NCBI GenBank assembly: GCA_026874595.1
Contig: CM049322.1
Coordinates: 29,947,340-30,011,339, forward strand
Direction: 5' to 3'
DNA length: 64,000 bases
From: Sipunculus nudus
Taxonomy: Eukaryota > Annelida > Sipuncula > Golfingiida > Sipunculidae
The notes beneath the pieces are model-generated. The model saw nothing but the letters and a program-made list of their open reading frames with translations. It was not told the origin of the DNA and did no database searches. Shown here piece after piece: positions 24,012 to 36,381 of the stretch. Position 1 is the stretch's first letter, and the number at the start of each line of letters is the position of its first letter. The position numbers and the translations under genes are program-made.

Positions 24012-25084
24012 CTGCAGAAATTAATTATTTACATTCTATCAGAAATGTTTAATAGAAATAAAACAGTATTATAAACCTTCAATTATTTTGTTTCCGAATT
24101 ACATGTATTTAAAAAAAACTTCCATTTACCATTGCAAATTTGTTTCACTTCAAGTTGGGCTAATATAAAAATCACTGATTTTATAGCCTTAATAGTTCAC
24201 AAAAGCTCTCAAATATGTTTTCTCTGTGCACATGGGGGAATTAGGTCAATACTGTGTAATTGGTAGAAGTTATGGGATGGGACATGATGTGTCAAGTTAA
24301 AACAGCAGGAAAGACATTTACTCAATTATATATAATGTTAACTGTCGATGCTAGTAATTTTTTTTTTTTTAAGAAAATAAATCTTTTTTATTTACATTAA
24401 AGTGTTCACCAGAAAAAGATCAGGAGTTTGTAAAATCATCACGTAAATGTAAAATCACTCAATTAAATTTTGCCCTCCTTTGCCTCTGACCCATCACTGT
24501 TGACTAAATTTTTAGACCATGCACACATATGGAATTAAGTTTTTAAACTGTGAAATTTGAATGCAGTTGACACGAAAACTTTTGTTCAAGTTTTAGACAG
24601 CCAAATCATATTCAATAGGGGTGTAACAAATGCATCGAATAAAAGCCAGTCATTAATCAATAATTGAATCTGGCATGAAATAATCAATTTATTTTTATTA
24701 TTGCATTTTCATTCATTTTCATACCTTGTCGGTCTCTAGCTCTTACCAAGGAACAGATAAAAAGCATAACTGATTAAGTAGCACTATTATTTATATATAA
24801 CAAAGAAAGTCACCTAATATCCTTCAATAGATGTAAGCACAATAATGAAAGAGAAGATTTAAATATTACTTGGTTTGCATAACTTCTAACATATAATAAT
24901 CTTAATCTGATAGTATCACATGGGATGAAACTTTTAGCAGATTTACGTCTCTAACTGAATATTGTGACTCTATACAATAATCAAATAAAACCTCCCCTGT
25001 CATGTAAGTTTTAGTAATATTAAGTGAATTATAAGGAAAAGTAATATGTGCAGAAAATAACAAAAAGTGATCACTGCCAAGTCA
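24012..25084. other. Unique AT-rich DNA, nothing recognised
   Basis: It holds a T-run at 24359-24370 and no recognised gene, RNA or element end. Confidence 0.5.
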
Positions 25085-25092
25085 ATATATTA

Positions 25093-25132
<40 letters not shown>
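25085..25132. repeat. (TA)n microsatellite
   Basis: An alternating TA tract with one interruption. Polymorphism is likely. Confidence 0.95.
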
Positions 25133-25136
<4 letters not shown>

Positions 25137-25311
25137 GGGACAGTTTGATATGTGGTCTCTGTTTGAATGTATGGGGTTTTACAATGGAATTTACATAAAC
25201 TAAAGGACATGCTGGTAAGGAACAATTAAGTTTTCAAAAATTCATTTAATAGTTTATGACATGTTTTGCTGTGCATCATCTGTATACAGTTTCTTTGTCT
25301 GAAAATGATTA

Positions 25312-26707
25312 CCGTAAAATCTCCACTTAAAACCGCACTTCCGATTAAAACCGCACCCAGACTTCGCCGAAATTCCAGGTGAGACATCGTGAGGGGCTCA
25401 AATACTAAGAACCCCCCTTTAAAACCGCACCAACTTTCGCTACGGAATGATTTGACAAAAGACACAATCAAGCTATCATCTAGAAATGAACACGCGTAGG
25501 TTGCGACTCGGCCATTCCTGTCCACTTTTAAATTCCTTGGGCATTTTATTTAAACACATCATAACACTTTTTTGCAGGGTCACTCAAGCATGAAGTTTGG
25601 GAAGACGTAAGGGGCGGTGACCCTCTGCCTGTTTATACAGATTTTATATTCCGTGCCGTATTCTTGTTTGCTACTGATTTGTCATTATATTTTGGAAAAA
25701 ACATTCAGATGATCCATTTCAAGTCCCTGTATATATTAATTCTAAAAATGTTTGATGAAACTACCATTTTTTCTGGAATTGCTCGGAAGATTCAAATCAT
25801 TTCCATACCGGTTACTTCGGTATTATCATCGTCACATCGTACGTTGACATCGCTCCCTGTCACAATATGCTGGCGCGTTTGAAAACATCGCTGGTCAGCT
25901 TAACTAAATATCAAAGTAATTGAAGTTACCTTGTCGAGATACGCACGTATAGGAAACATGACGCTTGAAAACGAGTGATTTTAAGGTAAAATTAAAGAGG
26001 ACAGTCGGGGTATGCAAGTTTTTTTTCCTGAAGAAAGTTTCCGCGTGGGGAGCCATTTTGTCAAGGCAGTGTTCACGCAATGCACGCTGGGACGAAATAG
26101 GTGGCTGTTCTGTTTACCACCCACCGCGTACAGCCGTTCAAAATATTCTTAGCAGAATACCGGAGCGTTTCAGCACATGGCGGCACTCAAACTTGATTTT
26201 AAAACGATCGTCTGCCATTGTGTGACTCCTTACGATGTCAGCTTTTTATTCATTTTACGTTTTAAAAAAATAATCATTGCTAAATAATGCCGCAAATGGA
26301 TTTAAAGTAGGCTTTTATTTCAATTTTGCTTAACCATGCCCAACGAAGTGGGCCGCTGTGTGTTACAGCAGGGTTGTTGTAAACGTATTATTTGGTGAGA
26401 ATTACCAATATTTTATAACAAGTTATATATCACACGAAAACTTATCAGCAATATTTAATTCATAAATAACAAATAATCGTAAATAAAACATTTACACACG
26501 GCTCCCATGCATGCGAGACTGCTGCTAAGAACGGCCTTCGAAAGTTGCAATATTATCGCCCACTCGCCGGCCCCAAAACGATGTCTGTCAGGAAGATATT
26601 CAGGAAACCCTTCTAGTATAAACCGCACAGTGCTTTCAGGAAATCAACCTGATTTCAAGATTTTGAATTTCTTGATTAAACCGCGGTTTTAAGTGGAGAT
26701 TTTACGG
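25312..26707. mobile_element. TA-flanked TIR transposon with CCGTAAAA termini (non-autonomous)
   Basis: The left end CCGTAAAATCTCCACTTAAA at 25312 and the right end TTTAAGTGGAGATTTTACGG (ending at 26707) are exact inverted repeats over more than 20 bp, continuing to ACCGC. TA flanks both sides (25310-25311 and 26708-26709). TTAAAACCGCAC-type motifs repeat inside the left end (about 25328, 25346 and 25421). The 1.4-kb interior is richer in CpG than its surroundings. Short open frames occur (25226-25525 minus, 25965-26225 plus), but no transposase motif was recognised. The element at 50159-54319 shares the CCGTAAAA tip and the TA target. Confidence 0.7.
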
Positions 26708-26875
26708 TATATATCAGGAAAATTATGACACAGATTACAAAGAATTAAATATTCCTTGCATTTTCCTAAACTATTCATTATATTCTTAAAATGGATCTTT
26801 CTGTTACCCTTTTTAAAACCTGCATTTGAACCTAGAACTGCTCTATGAAAGAACATAAAAAGGGTGTATTTCATG

Positions 26876-27313
26876 AAAACCTCTGATTCCTTTAATGCAT
26901 GCGGTTGCTGTCGCGGTATGCATGGTCGCGGTTACAAATAGAGTCAAACATATGATATTATGAAGGACTGATTCCTTTAATGCGTTTGTGGTTGCGGTAC
27001 TTATCCGACCCATCATCTGACAAAATTTTTGTCGGATTTTGTAGCGACAAATCTGACAAAAAAAATTTAAACGGATGGGGTCACACAAGGAATCCCGCTG
27101 ACTTGTTTACGTCACACAGGGGTTTCCCCAGGATTATAACGTTTTTATTAGTATATGCCACAAGGAAAAATGTTTTCTGCCTGAAAACATAGATTTAAAT
27201 CATTGTGAATATGGGAAACATTTGTCTGTTATTCCTTGATTATTGGTCTGCCCAATACATGTATCTGTTTCGATTCAAGTGGCTGGTTTCCTATATCTTT
27301 TACTACCACTTTC

Positions 27314-27370
<57 letters not shown>

Positions 27371-27450
27371 GTACAAATGTCGTTTTTATCCGCAACAGCG
27401 ACCAAATAAAAGGAATCGGCCTTGCGGCAACTGCATAAAAGAAATCATGG
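26876..27450. mobile_element. Possible MITE with GATTCCTTTAATGC-type inverted ends
   Basis: GATTCCTTTAATGCATGCGG (about 26883) and a second direct copy near 26968 resemble the reverse complement of AAAAGGAATCGG and GCATAAAAGAAATC near 27408-27446. The interior contains a (TA)n tract. The ends are degenerate and no target repeat was found, so this is tentative. Confidence 0.3.
27316..27370. repeat. (TA)n microsatellite
   Basis: A pure alternating TA tract of about 55 bp. Open frames crossing it are artefacts. Confidence 0.95.
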
Positions 27451-28455
27451 CTTTAGTCTTTGTGAATGATCAACAATCAATTTCGACATGATCCAATACG
27501 CACGCAAAAGGGACAGTTAATCTCCATTTTTAACTTGTATGGACTAGGATACAAATCTATCAGTCAGTTATTGTCTATAAATTATATTGTGGCAATGCAG
27601 AAGAAATTACCATTGCTTTTAATACAAAAATTTATTTTACATAAATGATATTAACCAAAGCATATTAGTATTTAGTAATGTAAGACAGTGGGCAGTTTCA
27701 TAAACCAGTTCACTTGCCAACACAGTATATGTATTTTAATTTGTGTGAATGTTAATTTCAGACCCTGATATGAATAAACAAATTTTAAATATAATATGTA
27801 AAAATATATTTAGTCTTGTAATTCCCAATTTTTGTTTCTCAACATCAGTGTTGATACCATTCAGGGTATATATTTCTACAGGAATTTATGTAAATTATAA
27901 TTAAAATATTTGATTTGGAAATATTTGAACTGGTCTGTCTAGATTTTTTTAGATTGTTTTTAAATTTCTACCCCCTGTTAACAAATGTTGAACATGTTAT
28001 GCGATGAAACATGTGTTAAACAAATCTGCTTTACATTTCTTCTCAACAGGGGTTCTGATACTTACATGTAAGCATACATTCAGTGGTATTATCCCTATTC
28101 AGTGAGACTGCATGGCTATGAAATTTACACATTCTGTAGATATAAAAATTCTACACTATCAATATCAATAATATCATACACACACACACATGCAAACACA
28201 CATATGTATATCTATATATACATATATATAAAATATAACCTTTAACACTATAGGTTAATCAAATTAAATCTTGGTCCCAGTGATTTTTCACTCTGATTGT
28301 TAAAATAATCCTAGATTAAAATTTACATATGTTGTTAGTAGCTTCAGGATTTTGAGTGCAATCTGCAGTTTTGCTCCCATGGAGTGTTACCATACTGAAT
28401 TTGTGACCATATGGTTTCTGAATCAAGCTGGGGTCTCTACTCTGCAGCTTGTCAG
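27451..28455. other. Unique AT-rich DNA with a short CA/TA tract
   Basis: It contains a CA-rich and TA-rich patch at 28177-28232. No gene was recognised. Confidence 0.5.
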
Positions 28456-28459
28456 CATC

Positions 28460-28607
28460 TATAGTTTAGCAGGCCAGGACCCCACCCTGCACGGCAGGCT
28501 GACCACTTGTTGCTTCCACAGAGCAGCACAGAACCAGCCATCAGTGTCTTGGATGTTGGTGTTGCTTGCGCTCACACTGACCCTGTCCACCACATGCAGT
28601 CTACAGT
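28460..28607 (-). pseudogene. Possible decayed extracellular-domain exon (fucolectin/FTP-like)
   Basis: After a plausible acceptor (CTCATTACTGTAG) the minus strand reads LHVVDRVSVSASNTNIQDTD, then GWFCAALWKQ, VVSLPCRVGSWPAKL and a TAG. A beta-strand-like V-x-V run, a Cys, and a later L-P-C before a G-x-W turn recall FTP/fucolectin-type lectin modules found in many molluscan receptors. The local GC content is above the surroundings. A stop ends it before a complete domain. It lies inside intron two of the minus-strand tail gene, where an extracellular exon would be out of order. It is therefore either a relic or chance. Confidence 0.25.
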
Positions 28608-28671
28608 AATGAGGTCTTAATGAGTCCCTGGGCATGTCTGCTGTGTACAGGCACTGGGTGTGTGAAAACAA

Positions 28672-29336
28672 AATCTCACTGAATCAGGGGTACCACAATT
28701 TTACCAAAAGTTTTGACATCATTGCGTCTTCAGGGTTAGTATTTAGAGTAACTAAACTCTTAATACCAGTGTTGTAGTTCAGTTCTAACTATCAGTCCAG
28801 GCTAGTCGATTCCAAGTCTGAGTCTGACTGAAAATAATTTTCTTGATAAAAAAAGTCACGAAACTTGGAAATAAAACACTGGAATCAACCTGTACTTGGC
28901 TGATTTTTTTTTCAGCACTGGCCTCCAAGCTTGAGTTAAATTCCGAGTCCCTAGAAAAGTGCATTTGAGTCTGGACTCCTGTCCAATTCTTGACTCAATT
29001 CGAGTCCAACTTCACTGAACCCTTCACAGTTTAGATTTTTATGAGTGAGACTGTGGTGTAAAGACAAAGACAGGAACAAAGAAAACACTGGAAAAAAATG
29101 TAAATTTGTAAATGTCCATGAAAATACATAATAGGGCGAAAGTTCACAATAGCCTAATATGATTATCATCATTTTAAAATCAACTTGTTTATTTTTTTTA
29201 AATATTTTATATACATCTTTATTAATATCCAATTTGTATAATTCATCTATTTATAGCATTATGTGTGAATACAGCATGTTTGTTTTGTTTAAAACAAGTA
29301 TGTTATCACAATTTATTTTAACTAGAATGAGTTTGT
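28672..29336. other. Unique DNA, nothing recognised
   Basis: GAGTC-rich degenerate repeats (about 28800-29010) give a short minus-strand open frame. No gene is supported. Confidence 0.45.
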
Positions 29337-29870
29337 TTAAAAAAACAGAGATGTCTCCCCTCCCTCCTCCCATCCCCTAATTTGAGGGGGAAAATACTTC
29401 AAAAGTTTGGGGCCACAAAATTATTAGATTTCTCATAATTTGACCTTGAAAATGAAGATTAAGGCCACTAGTTTGTTAAAACATCTGAGATTTTGGTAGA
29501 AACCTTTCACAGGTCAAATTTCATGAAAATATATTGAGTGGCTCAAAGTTATAGTGTTCACAAATAATTTATTTTCTAACTTGATCTTGAAGATGAAGAT
29601 CAAGTTCATAAATTTTCCATCCTGTTCTCAGTTTGAGAACTTGGTTGAAACAACTTCTGTATCAAATTTGATGAATGTGCAGCTAGTGCTTCAAAAGTTA
29701 CCAAAATCACAAGAAATTGTAGAGACCCTGAGTAATAATTCCGCTGAATTGATCTTGAAGATCCAGTTCAAGGTCATCATTTTTTTAACATGGTTGAAAC
29801 AAAAAGTGTCTCAAATTGGAGGAAAAAATGAGGCCGACTACGGTCAACAACATCGACAGTCTCCCCTATT
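29337..29870. repeat. Small tandem-repeat element with TTGACCTTGAA-type units
   Basis: Three imperfect units of about 150 bp carry TTGACCTTGAAAATGAAG, TTGATCTTGAAGATGAAG and TTGATCTTGAAGATCCAG, each followed by an AACAT or TTGGTTGAAAC phrase. The edges AGATGTCTCCCCTCC and CGACAGTCTCCCCTATT share GTCTCCCCT in direct, not inverted, orientation. It is possibly another Helitron-like fragment. The 114-codon open frame at 29554-29898 runs through the units and is not considered a gene. Confidence 0.45.
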
Positions 29871-29899
29871 GGAAATGACACTAAATGCCTCTCATTGAA

Positions 29900-32800
29900 T
29901 TTTTATTTATCGTTAACATATAGCAGTCAGAAACTAATTATACACAATTAAGTACAATCAGGCAATAAGACAGGTCAGTTAAACTGCATTAAAATTAAGG
30001 AAAGATATAGTTTCAGCTGATTTCAGCTGAGAATTTTAGTGTACTATTTATATCTTTTGTAAGCAATAAACACATATATATTTTATAAACAATTACTTGT
30101 GAAAATTTGTTAGCACATAGCAATTTAGGTCTAGGATGGGCTTATCTCCTTCTACACACTTTTAGGGCTGAAATGTTGTCTTGTTAGAACTTTTAATTAT
30201 ATTGTGTAAAGTGTAATTCTTATTGGTCGATATTCATTTGATGATATGTATGTTTATTGTTATAATCCATTTATGAAAAAGATCTGGGAAACACATACTC
30301 GGTGTCAGGTACAGATGTTCCAAAATCTTGCAGACATGACGATATTTCACATGACTATCATCTGTGTAATTCTTAAAAAAAAGCTCCTGAAAATCTAACT
30401 TTATCACTATTTATATTTTACAGCATTTGTGTGTTGAATATTTAAACAAGATCACTAATATAAAACAAATATTGATTCAATGCTTTTACATGCTTAATCT
30501 AAGGTTCAGAGTAATTCATAATGAGAAGTAATGAATGTGAGGTATCATTTAGCTCAGATGAAATTTCATCAAAATATCTGTTGACCTATTAACTATAGCA
30601 GTGTGCCAATTAATTGATTCAATTGATGATTGGTTATTTTCTTTCAAAATCGTTAAATCAATTGCATTTTTGCATAATAGATTAAAAAGATTATGCACTC
30701 TTCAGAGATATATGAACACAAAGTAAGGAACAGCATCAAAATGGGAAGCGGGGGGGGGGGGGGGGGGTGGCCTCTGTATCTGCGCCTGCGAGAGCAATAG
30801 ACCTCCGGTTGTATGAGGGTGGATTGATGGTTTCATTATAAAAACTGATGAACCAACTGACGAAAAATGTACATGTCAATCCCATTTAATGGAGTCAATA
30901 TTTTAGGTAATAGTAATCATCGGAATTTAACTATTTTCAATGTGTTATTTTATCATTGAAGACTTTCCTGTTAGTTCTGTTTTAAGTTTATACATGATGA
31001 GTATGTCAACTTTTAAGTCCCTATGTTTATGAAAAAAACTATTGTGATTATATGTGTGTTATATTAAAAAATATGTTTGCTTTTTCAAAACTTGGAAAAT
31101 AAAAGTAAAATCTAAAAAAATGTGATATTTATGAATAAAATAAGAATTGAATGGAAAGCATAATCAAATTGTGACTATTTTCAGCGGCTTTGCTAAGTGC
31201 CTGTCACTTAATTTCAGCCCAGATGAAATAGCATATAAATAGAAAATTCCTTACATTAGTCAAGAAGAAATTGGCATCTCTATGAATTTAGAGAGAACAG
31301 TGAACTCATAGAAATTGCCAAATCTGTAAGTTACATCAAGAAAATTATATGAGATCATATATCTCCTTGGTTACATATTCTCAGAGCTGCTAGGTTCATA
31401 TTTTTTTTCAAATTGTGCATGTTGTAAGCAAGGATAGATATATATATTAAATGAGGTATATCATCACCTCGGCCTATGGAGGTGGCATGGGTTTATGTGA
31501 TCGGATAGGTTTCCATGTTTGTTTGAGAGTCCAAATAATATCTGCAAAGTTTCGCAATGAATTTGGATGAAATCTGAAATTTTGGGACAATAAATTTAAA
31601 ATGTGGATCTGACCAATCCCTTTTTGCCAACTGTTTTTCCATATATCATCTTCAAATTATCCACGTCTTCCTTGTTCTATATCCCACTTTTCAACAAATT
31701 TCATTCAGTTCTTTCCTGGGCTAAATAAAGTGATTACCTATACAGCATGTCATCATGGTACAGCCATGGCGTTATGACATATTTAATTAATGATACTATA
31801 GCTCATTTGTCATAAATCAGTTTCTAATTAGTAATTATTAAAACTGTACACACATTTATTACACATGAAATTTATGAGTATTTATACATATGTAAATACT
31901 TTCACACTTTGCAAATCAGTTATTATCACAAAAATTATAGTCTGCGTATCGGGTTCTTCACTCTTTAAAAAAATGACTGAAACAGAAACAAATAAAGATT
32001 GAATTGCTTATAAGACAAATCTGCTGGTGAAGGAACAGAGTGTTGGTCAGCCCTGAATAGCATGCCTGTGCACATAGGTGCAAGCAATCCATGCCTCTAG
32101 TGACACAGCCCAACAGCGCTGACCTACATGCACAGACACCAGTAATTCAGCTGTGCATGTGGGCAGTCAGGCCACTGCTGGACAGCAGGGAGGGTGACAG
32201 ATAAGATAATATAAATGAGGTGTCATTAGCAAGGGCAATCCTGTGGGGATCCATTAGCGAGTTAAAATTTTATTTGTTAGAAAGCAGCAGGGAGTATACT
32301 TGATACATATAAATTGGTAACATAAATAATTCCAGTATTAGTTTGATTGTTGCCTTCTTTAGAAATAAATGCATTTTTTTTTTATTAATAGTTATATTTT
32401 AAATCTTTAAAGTGTCATCTTATGAAATAATGGACCTGTTAGTTAAAAATCCTAATGATTGCTCTCTACTTGTGTTAACATACAAAAACATTTGAGAAGG
32501 CAGAAGTCCAAGTGATGCTATAAACCTTATCCGTGAAGCAGATTGAAATTGGAATAAAAAGTACATTATAAAAATTATACATGTGTATATATCTAGCTAT
32601 TTGTAGTCCATATAAAAAATCTTATTGTATATTTCATAAATTGAATAATGGAATGAAAATATGGATGATTATTTTTCAAAATTTTCAAGGTAGGCTTTTA
32701 AAACAAACAGGGATGTCGATGGGATGTAGAAACAGGATATTATAAAATTTGCTTACATTCTTATGTTAATTAGTATGTTCATACACAAATATAAATAATA

Positions 32801-33250
32801 ATTCCAGGGTATTTTTCACCTGAATCACAATTGTTGTTTCTCATTGAATTGAATTAATTTTTCTTTAAAAAAAACTGATACATTTACAATGTTCACTTCA
32901 GATTATCACTTAAGCTTATGCAGCCCCTGTGTATCTCTCATTTTAGGCTATATTACTACGCACACATAACTTAGATAACTGGGCAATTCTGTCAAGCTAA
33001 AATCTGTGCAAATATTCTTTAAATTCATCTTTGTAAAGACAGGAAGTGAAAAAAACATCTTGTGTAATATATGATCATTGAAATGTATAAATTAAATATG
33101 AACTATATTATTTATGGCCTTTTTGGCTGATACAGAGCACTACTTTAAGCCTCCACCCTAGCTGTCAATGTGGCCTGTGATAACCAGATAATACAGCTGG
33201 TCAGCTCATTAAGGGTCCCCAGGGAGTAGCGTTGGGGGACTTCACAGGGA
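29900..33250. other. Unique AT-rich intronic or intergenic DNA
   Basis: No gene, RNA gene or element end was recognised over this stretch. It holds an 18-base G-run at 30750-30767. A GC-richer patch at 32035-32215 was read in all frames without a credible domain. Confidence 0.5.
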
Positions 33251-33256
33251 TGCCGC

Positions 33257-33287
33257 ACACCCCAGATTTTGGCCAAATCTGGGGTGT
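33257..33287. other. 13-bp inverted repeat (hairpin)
   Basis: ACACCCCAGATTT and AAATCTGGGGTGT are exact reverse complements around TGGCC. It lies in a slightly GC-rich patch without other recognised features. Confidence 0.6.
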
Positions 33288-33388
33288 TTTTGCCCCAAAG
33301 TTTTAATGAGGATGTAGCAGCATGCTTAATTTGCTTTTCAAACAGATGACCATATGTATATATGTTTGTAGCGGAACTGGAATATGTA

Positions 33389-33452
<64 letters not shown>
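33389..33452. repeat. (TA)n microsatellite
   Basis: An alternating TA tract interrupted once by TG. Confidence 0.95.
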
Positions 33453-33812
33453 GAATGATTTATAACAACAAGTATGGCTTTTCATTAGAATAATCCTGCA
33501 ATAAGCAATATTATATTTCAAAGAGTTTCTGACAGATATAACTAAAGGCTAAAACCAAAGTCTCTATAGAGTTATACAACTTCCTGTGATAGCTTTGTTA
33601 TATAAAGCAATCCCTTCAGGTAGGGATACTATGGTTTACGCACGGTCGCAGAGATTTCTTTCAGGCCAGATAACCCGAAAAACAGATTTCACTGATCTTT
33701 ACCAAACTTGTCATGTGCATATATGTGGGTAGAGGATGAAGCCTATTTGAAATGGGGTCATGACCTTTACTAAGAGAGTGACTTTGACCTTGAATAGGTC
33801 CATTTTGGGGAA

Positions 33813-36185
33813 CAGGGTTCCCACTCAAAACATGAGTATAAATTTAAGGACCTTTTAAGGACTTTCAAGGACCATATCCATCAGATTTCTTGGACCAATC
33901 TGGTTAATTTGATGACTGTGCAGTGCAGGTTTCTTGTGCCTTTTGAATTTCCAAAAGAAAGACCTTTTAAATACTTTGTAAGACTTATTTTTAGTGAAAA
34001 TAAGACCATTTTCTCACGGTTATTATAAAAGGAAAAATATCATTATAAATCTTATATATAAAGGTCTTAATTATATTTTATACTCATCCAAATTACAGAT
34101 TAAACGTATAAATAAATAAAGAGGCCGCATTTATATGCCCGTATATATTCTCTTCTCCTTTGCCGGGTGTTGCCGTATACTTGTACAGATATGTCGTTCC
34201 CATATATAATACATGGCAAAGCATGCATCTTTTTATTCATAAATCAGTCCAATAAGTTTACCGTATCTATAAACAGTGTTTAGCCACAGACCGGTAATGT
34301 TGTAATTTGACTGCATAATAACGCTTCCAGCCCCTCGATTGCCAAGCCCCACTTGTCCCCTAAGCAACCTCATTTTCCCGCCAAATCGAAGAACACATGC
34401 ACCCCAGTCGTCAGGTACAAACATTTTCATGGACATGTTTAGATAATATCCTTTACTCGAGTTCACTGAATATACGCGAAAAACAACGCAGCTGTTAATT
34501 TGATACGATGACATATTCGATGACGCATTATTTTGAGGTTGCGAGCCGCGAAAGTGACCAGTTTCCACTTTGAAACCCTTGGATATCCTGCTGAGTTAGG
34601 GCAATCTACTGCAAATACTGCAGGTGTGCCCGGTAAAGAGTGAGGCATTTCTAAAGATAGCAGACGAGCCTTGGGATAAGTTTGGAAAAATGCAGTTGGA
34701 TGACACTGACATCATTTGCATCGAGCAGACCATAATACGAGGGGCAAAACAAGTTCTGAAATGTGAGAGCAATATTATAAAATTAATTTATGATAGACAA
34801 AATAGAATTCTTGATGTTCATGCATATTTTGGAAATACAGAGTTTTTCATACACAGTATTTGGTGATACAGCCTATAGGCCCATCATTGCCAACACTGAT
34901 GTATATAATCCTTTCGGGGGCATAGTAAATAATTTCAGAATTTTCCTATTCGAATGCATTTTACATAGGCCTACAGAAATTAGACGATCATCTGCGGAGC
35001 AATTATAGCCCGTTATTTCAATGCTCAAATATTTTAAACATATTTTACAGTGAAGACTTATAACTTGCTATTTGTAAGCTCGCCAATCTATATAAAAAAT
35101 GGTAACACCATTGAATTTTCCCATGCTCCTAGCTCAAAGTTTATGCTGTAAATTTGACAAAATGTGATTCATTGTAACTGATTTTAACAGTCATCCGTGA
35201 ACTAAATTAACTATGAAATATACAATGGTCATATGAGCCTGGAAAGATGTCCTTGATCACAAAGGGGGCAACGTAATATTTCACAAAACCGTTGACGTAA
35301 ATATTCAAATTTATGAACCACTATGGGGACCAACTTTCAAAATTTGTGTCAAATCCCATTTGATGTCGTTCCAGGAACAATTCAGCTCACCAGTATGCCT
35401 ACGTATGCATGCAGGACGAGCCTAAATCAGAGTTCCAGAAAACACACGTCAGTAGTGTATACAGAGTTCATCTGTGCACCAAACTCAAACACAAATATTT
35501 ATTTCAACTTCAATTTTCAGGCACTATCCAAATATATACCTATCACGTTTTCAAGCAGTTCTTAATGGCACGAGCCCTGCCAAATCCTTATGCGAGTGAA
35601 AATAAATAACTTTTAAACTTAAAGTGCTGTCAATATTCATACATGAACATACATGAACCTGCATAGTATACATGAAACTGAAAAAAAATACAATTGATAT
35701 TTCAGGATCAACTCTTTCATGTTTAAGTCATAGTTTCCAGAATTTCTTCCACTTTATTTGCATTGTCGATAAACACACAGCTTAGCAGGATTGTCAGCGT
35801 GCCGTTACTTTCAGTTCCCAACAAAGTTAATGCGCATCCACCGCCATGAAGAAACTGCAGAGGTTATATGATTTCAGGAAAGTGTACAGCAGATGGAAAT
35901 AATAAATTACTGCTCTTGAGGTGGGCCTGTGGAATAGGCTAATAATTTGAAACTATGGGTAGACTACAATACGTGGCTGTATATTCCGACCGTTAACTTG
36001 TCAAATAACTTTATCAATCATTCACATGTGATAAATGTAAAAGACAGAAGTGCCTACAGAGAAAATTTAAGGACTTTTATGGACTTCGGGTAATTTTTCT
36101 GTTAATTATGGATATTTATGTACATAAATTCTGCATTTTTGAATTCTTGGACTTTCATAGTTTTTAAGGACCCGTAAGAACCCTG
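33813..36185. mobile_element. hAT-like non-autonomous DNA transposon inside C2
   Basis: The tips CAGGGTTC (33813) and GAACCCTG (ending at 36185) are inverted repeats of hAT type. Subterminal AAGGAC motifs occur on both sides (TTTAAGGACCTTTTAAGGAC on the left; TAAGGACTTTTATGGACTTC and TTTTTAAGGACCC on the right). TGGGGAA occurs at both junctions, but the exact 8-bp target duplication is not clean. The undisturbed site is visible in C1 near 6540 on the opposite strand. The interior (34110-35650) is GC-richer. It has a 111-codon minus-strand frame at 34233-34568 and a plus-strand frame at 34624-34866 after a good acceptor (AATACTGCAG). Neither shows hAT transposase motifs that I recognise, so captured host exons are possible. 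Confidence 0.65.
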
Positions 36186-36381
36186 GGGAATAATCACACA
36201 AATTCTTAAATATCTCTAGAAATCTTGCATGGATTGATCCAAAAATCAAGTTGACAGAAGATCTTTGATAGTTTTGTCATGTACCAGAAACTGTTGGCAC
36301 CAGCTTTTATCTTTTTCTTGTTTTTGCACTGTTTAATACCCCATCTTTGCTACTTGACAATACTCTGAGCATTATAAGTAA

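Noticed and set aside
25965-26225. 86-codon plus-strand frame in the TA-flanked element
   Set aside because: No transposase motif, short length and no paired frame on the other copies.
27205-27491. Open frames rich in Ile-Tyr
   Set aside because: They are translations of the (TA)n microsatellite.
29554-29898. 114-codon plus-strand open frame
   Set aside because: It runs across ~150-bp repeat units and shows repeat-derived residues only.
34233-34568. 111-codon minus-strand open frame in the hAT-like element
   Set aside because: No recognisable domain and no clear splice context; kept only as a possible captured fragment.
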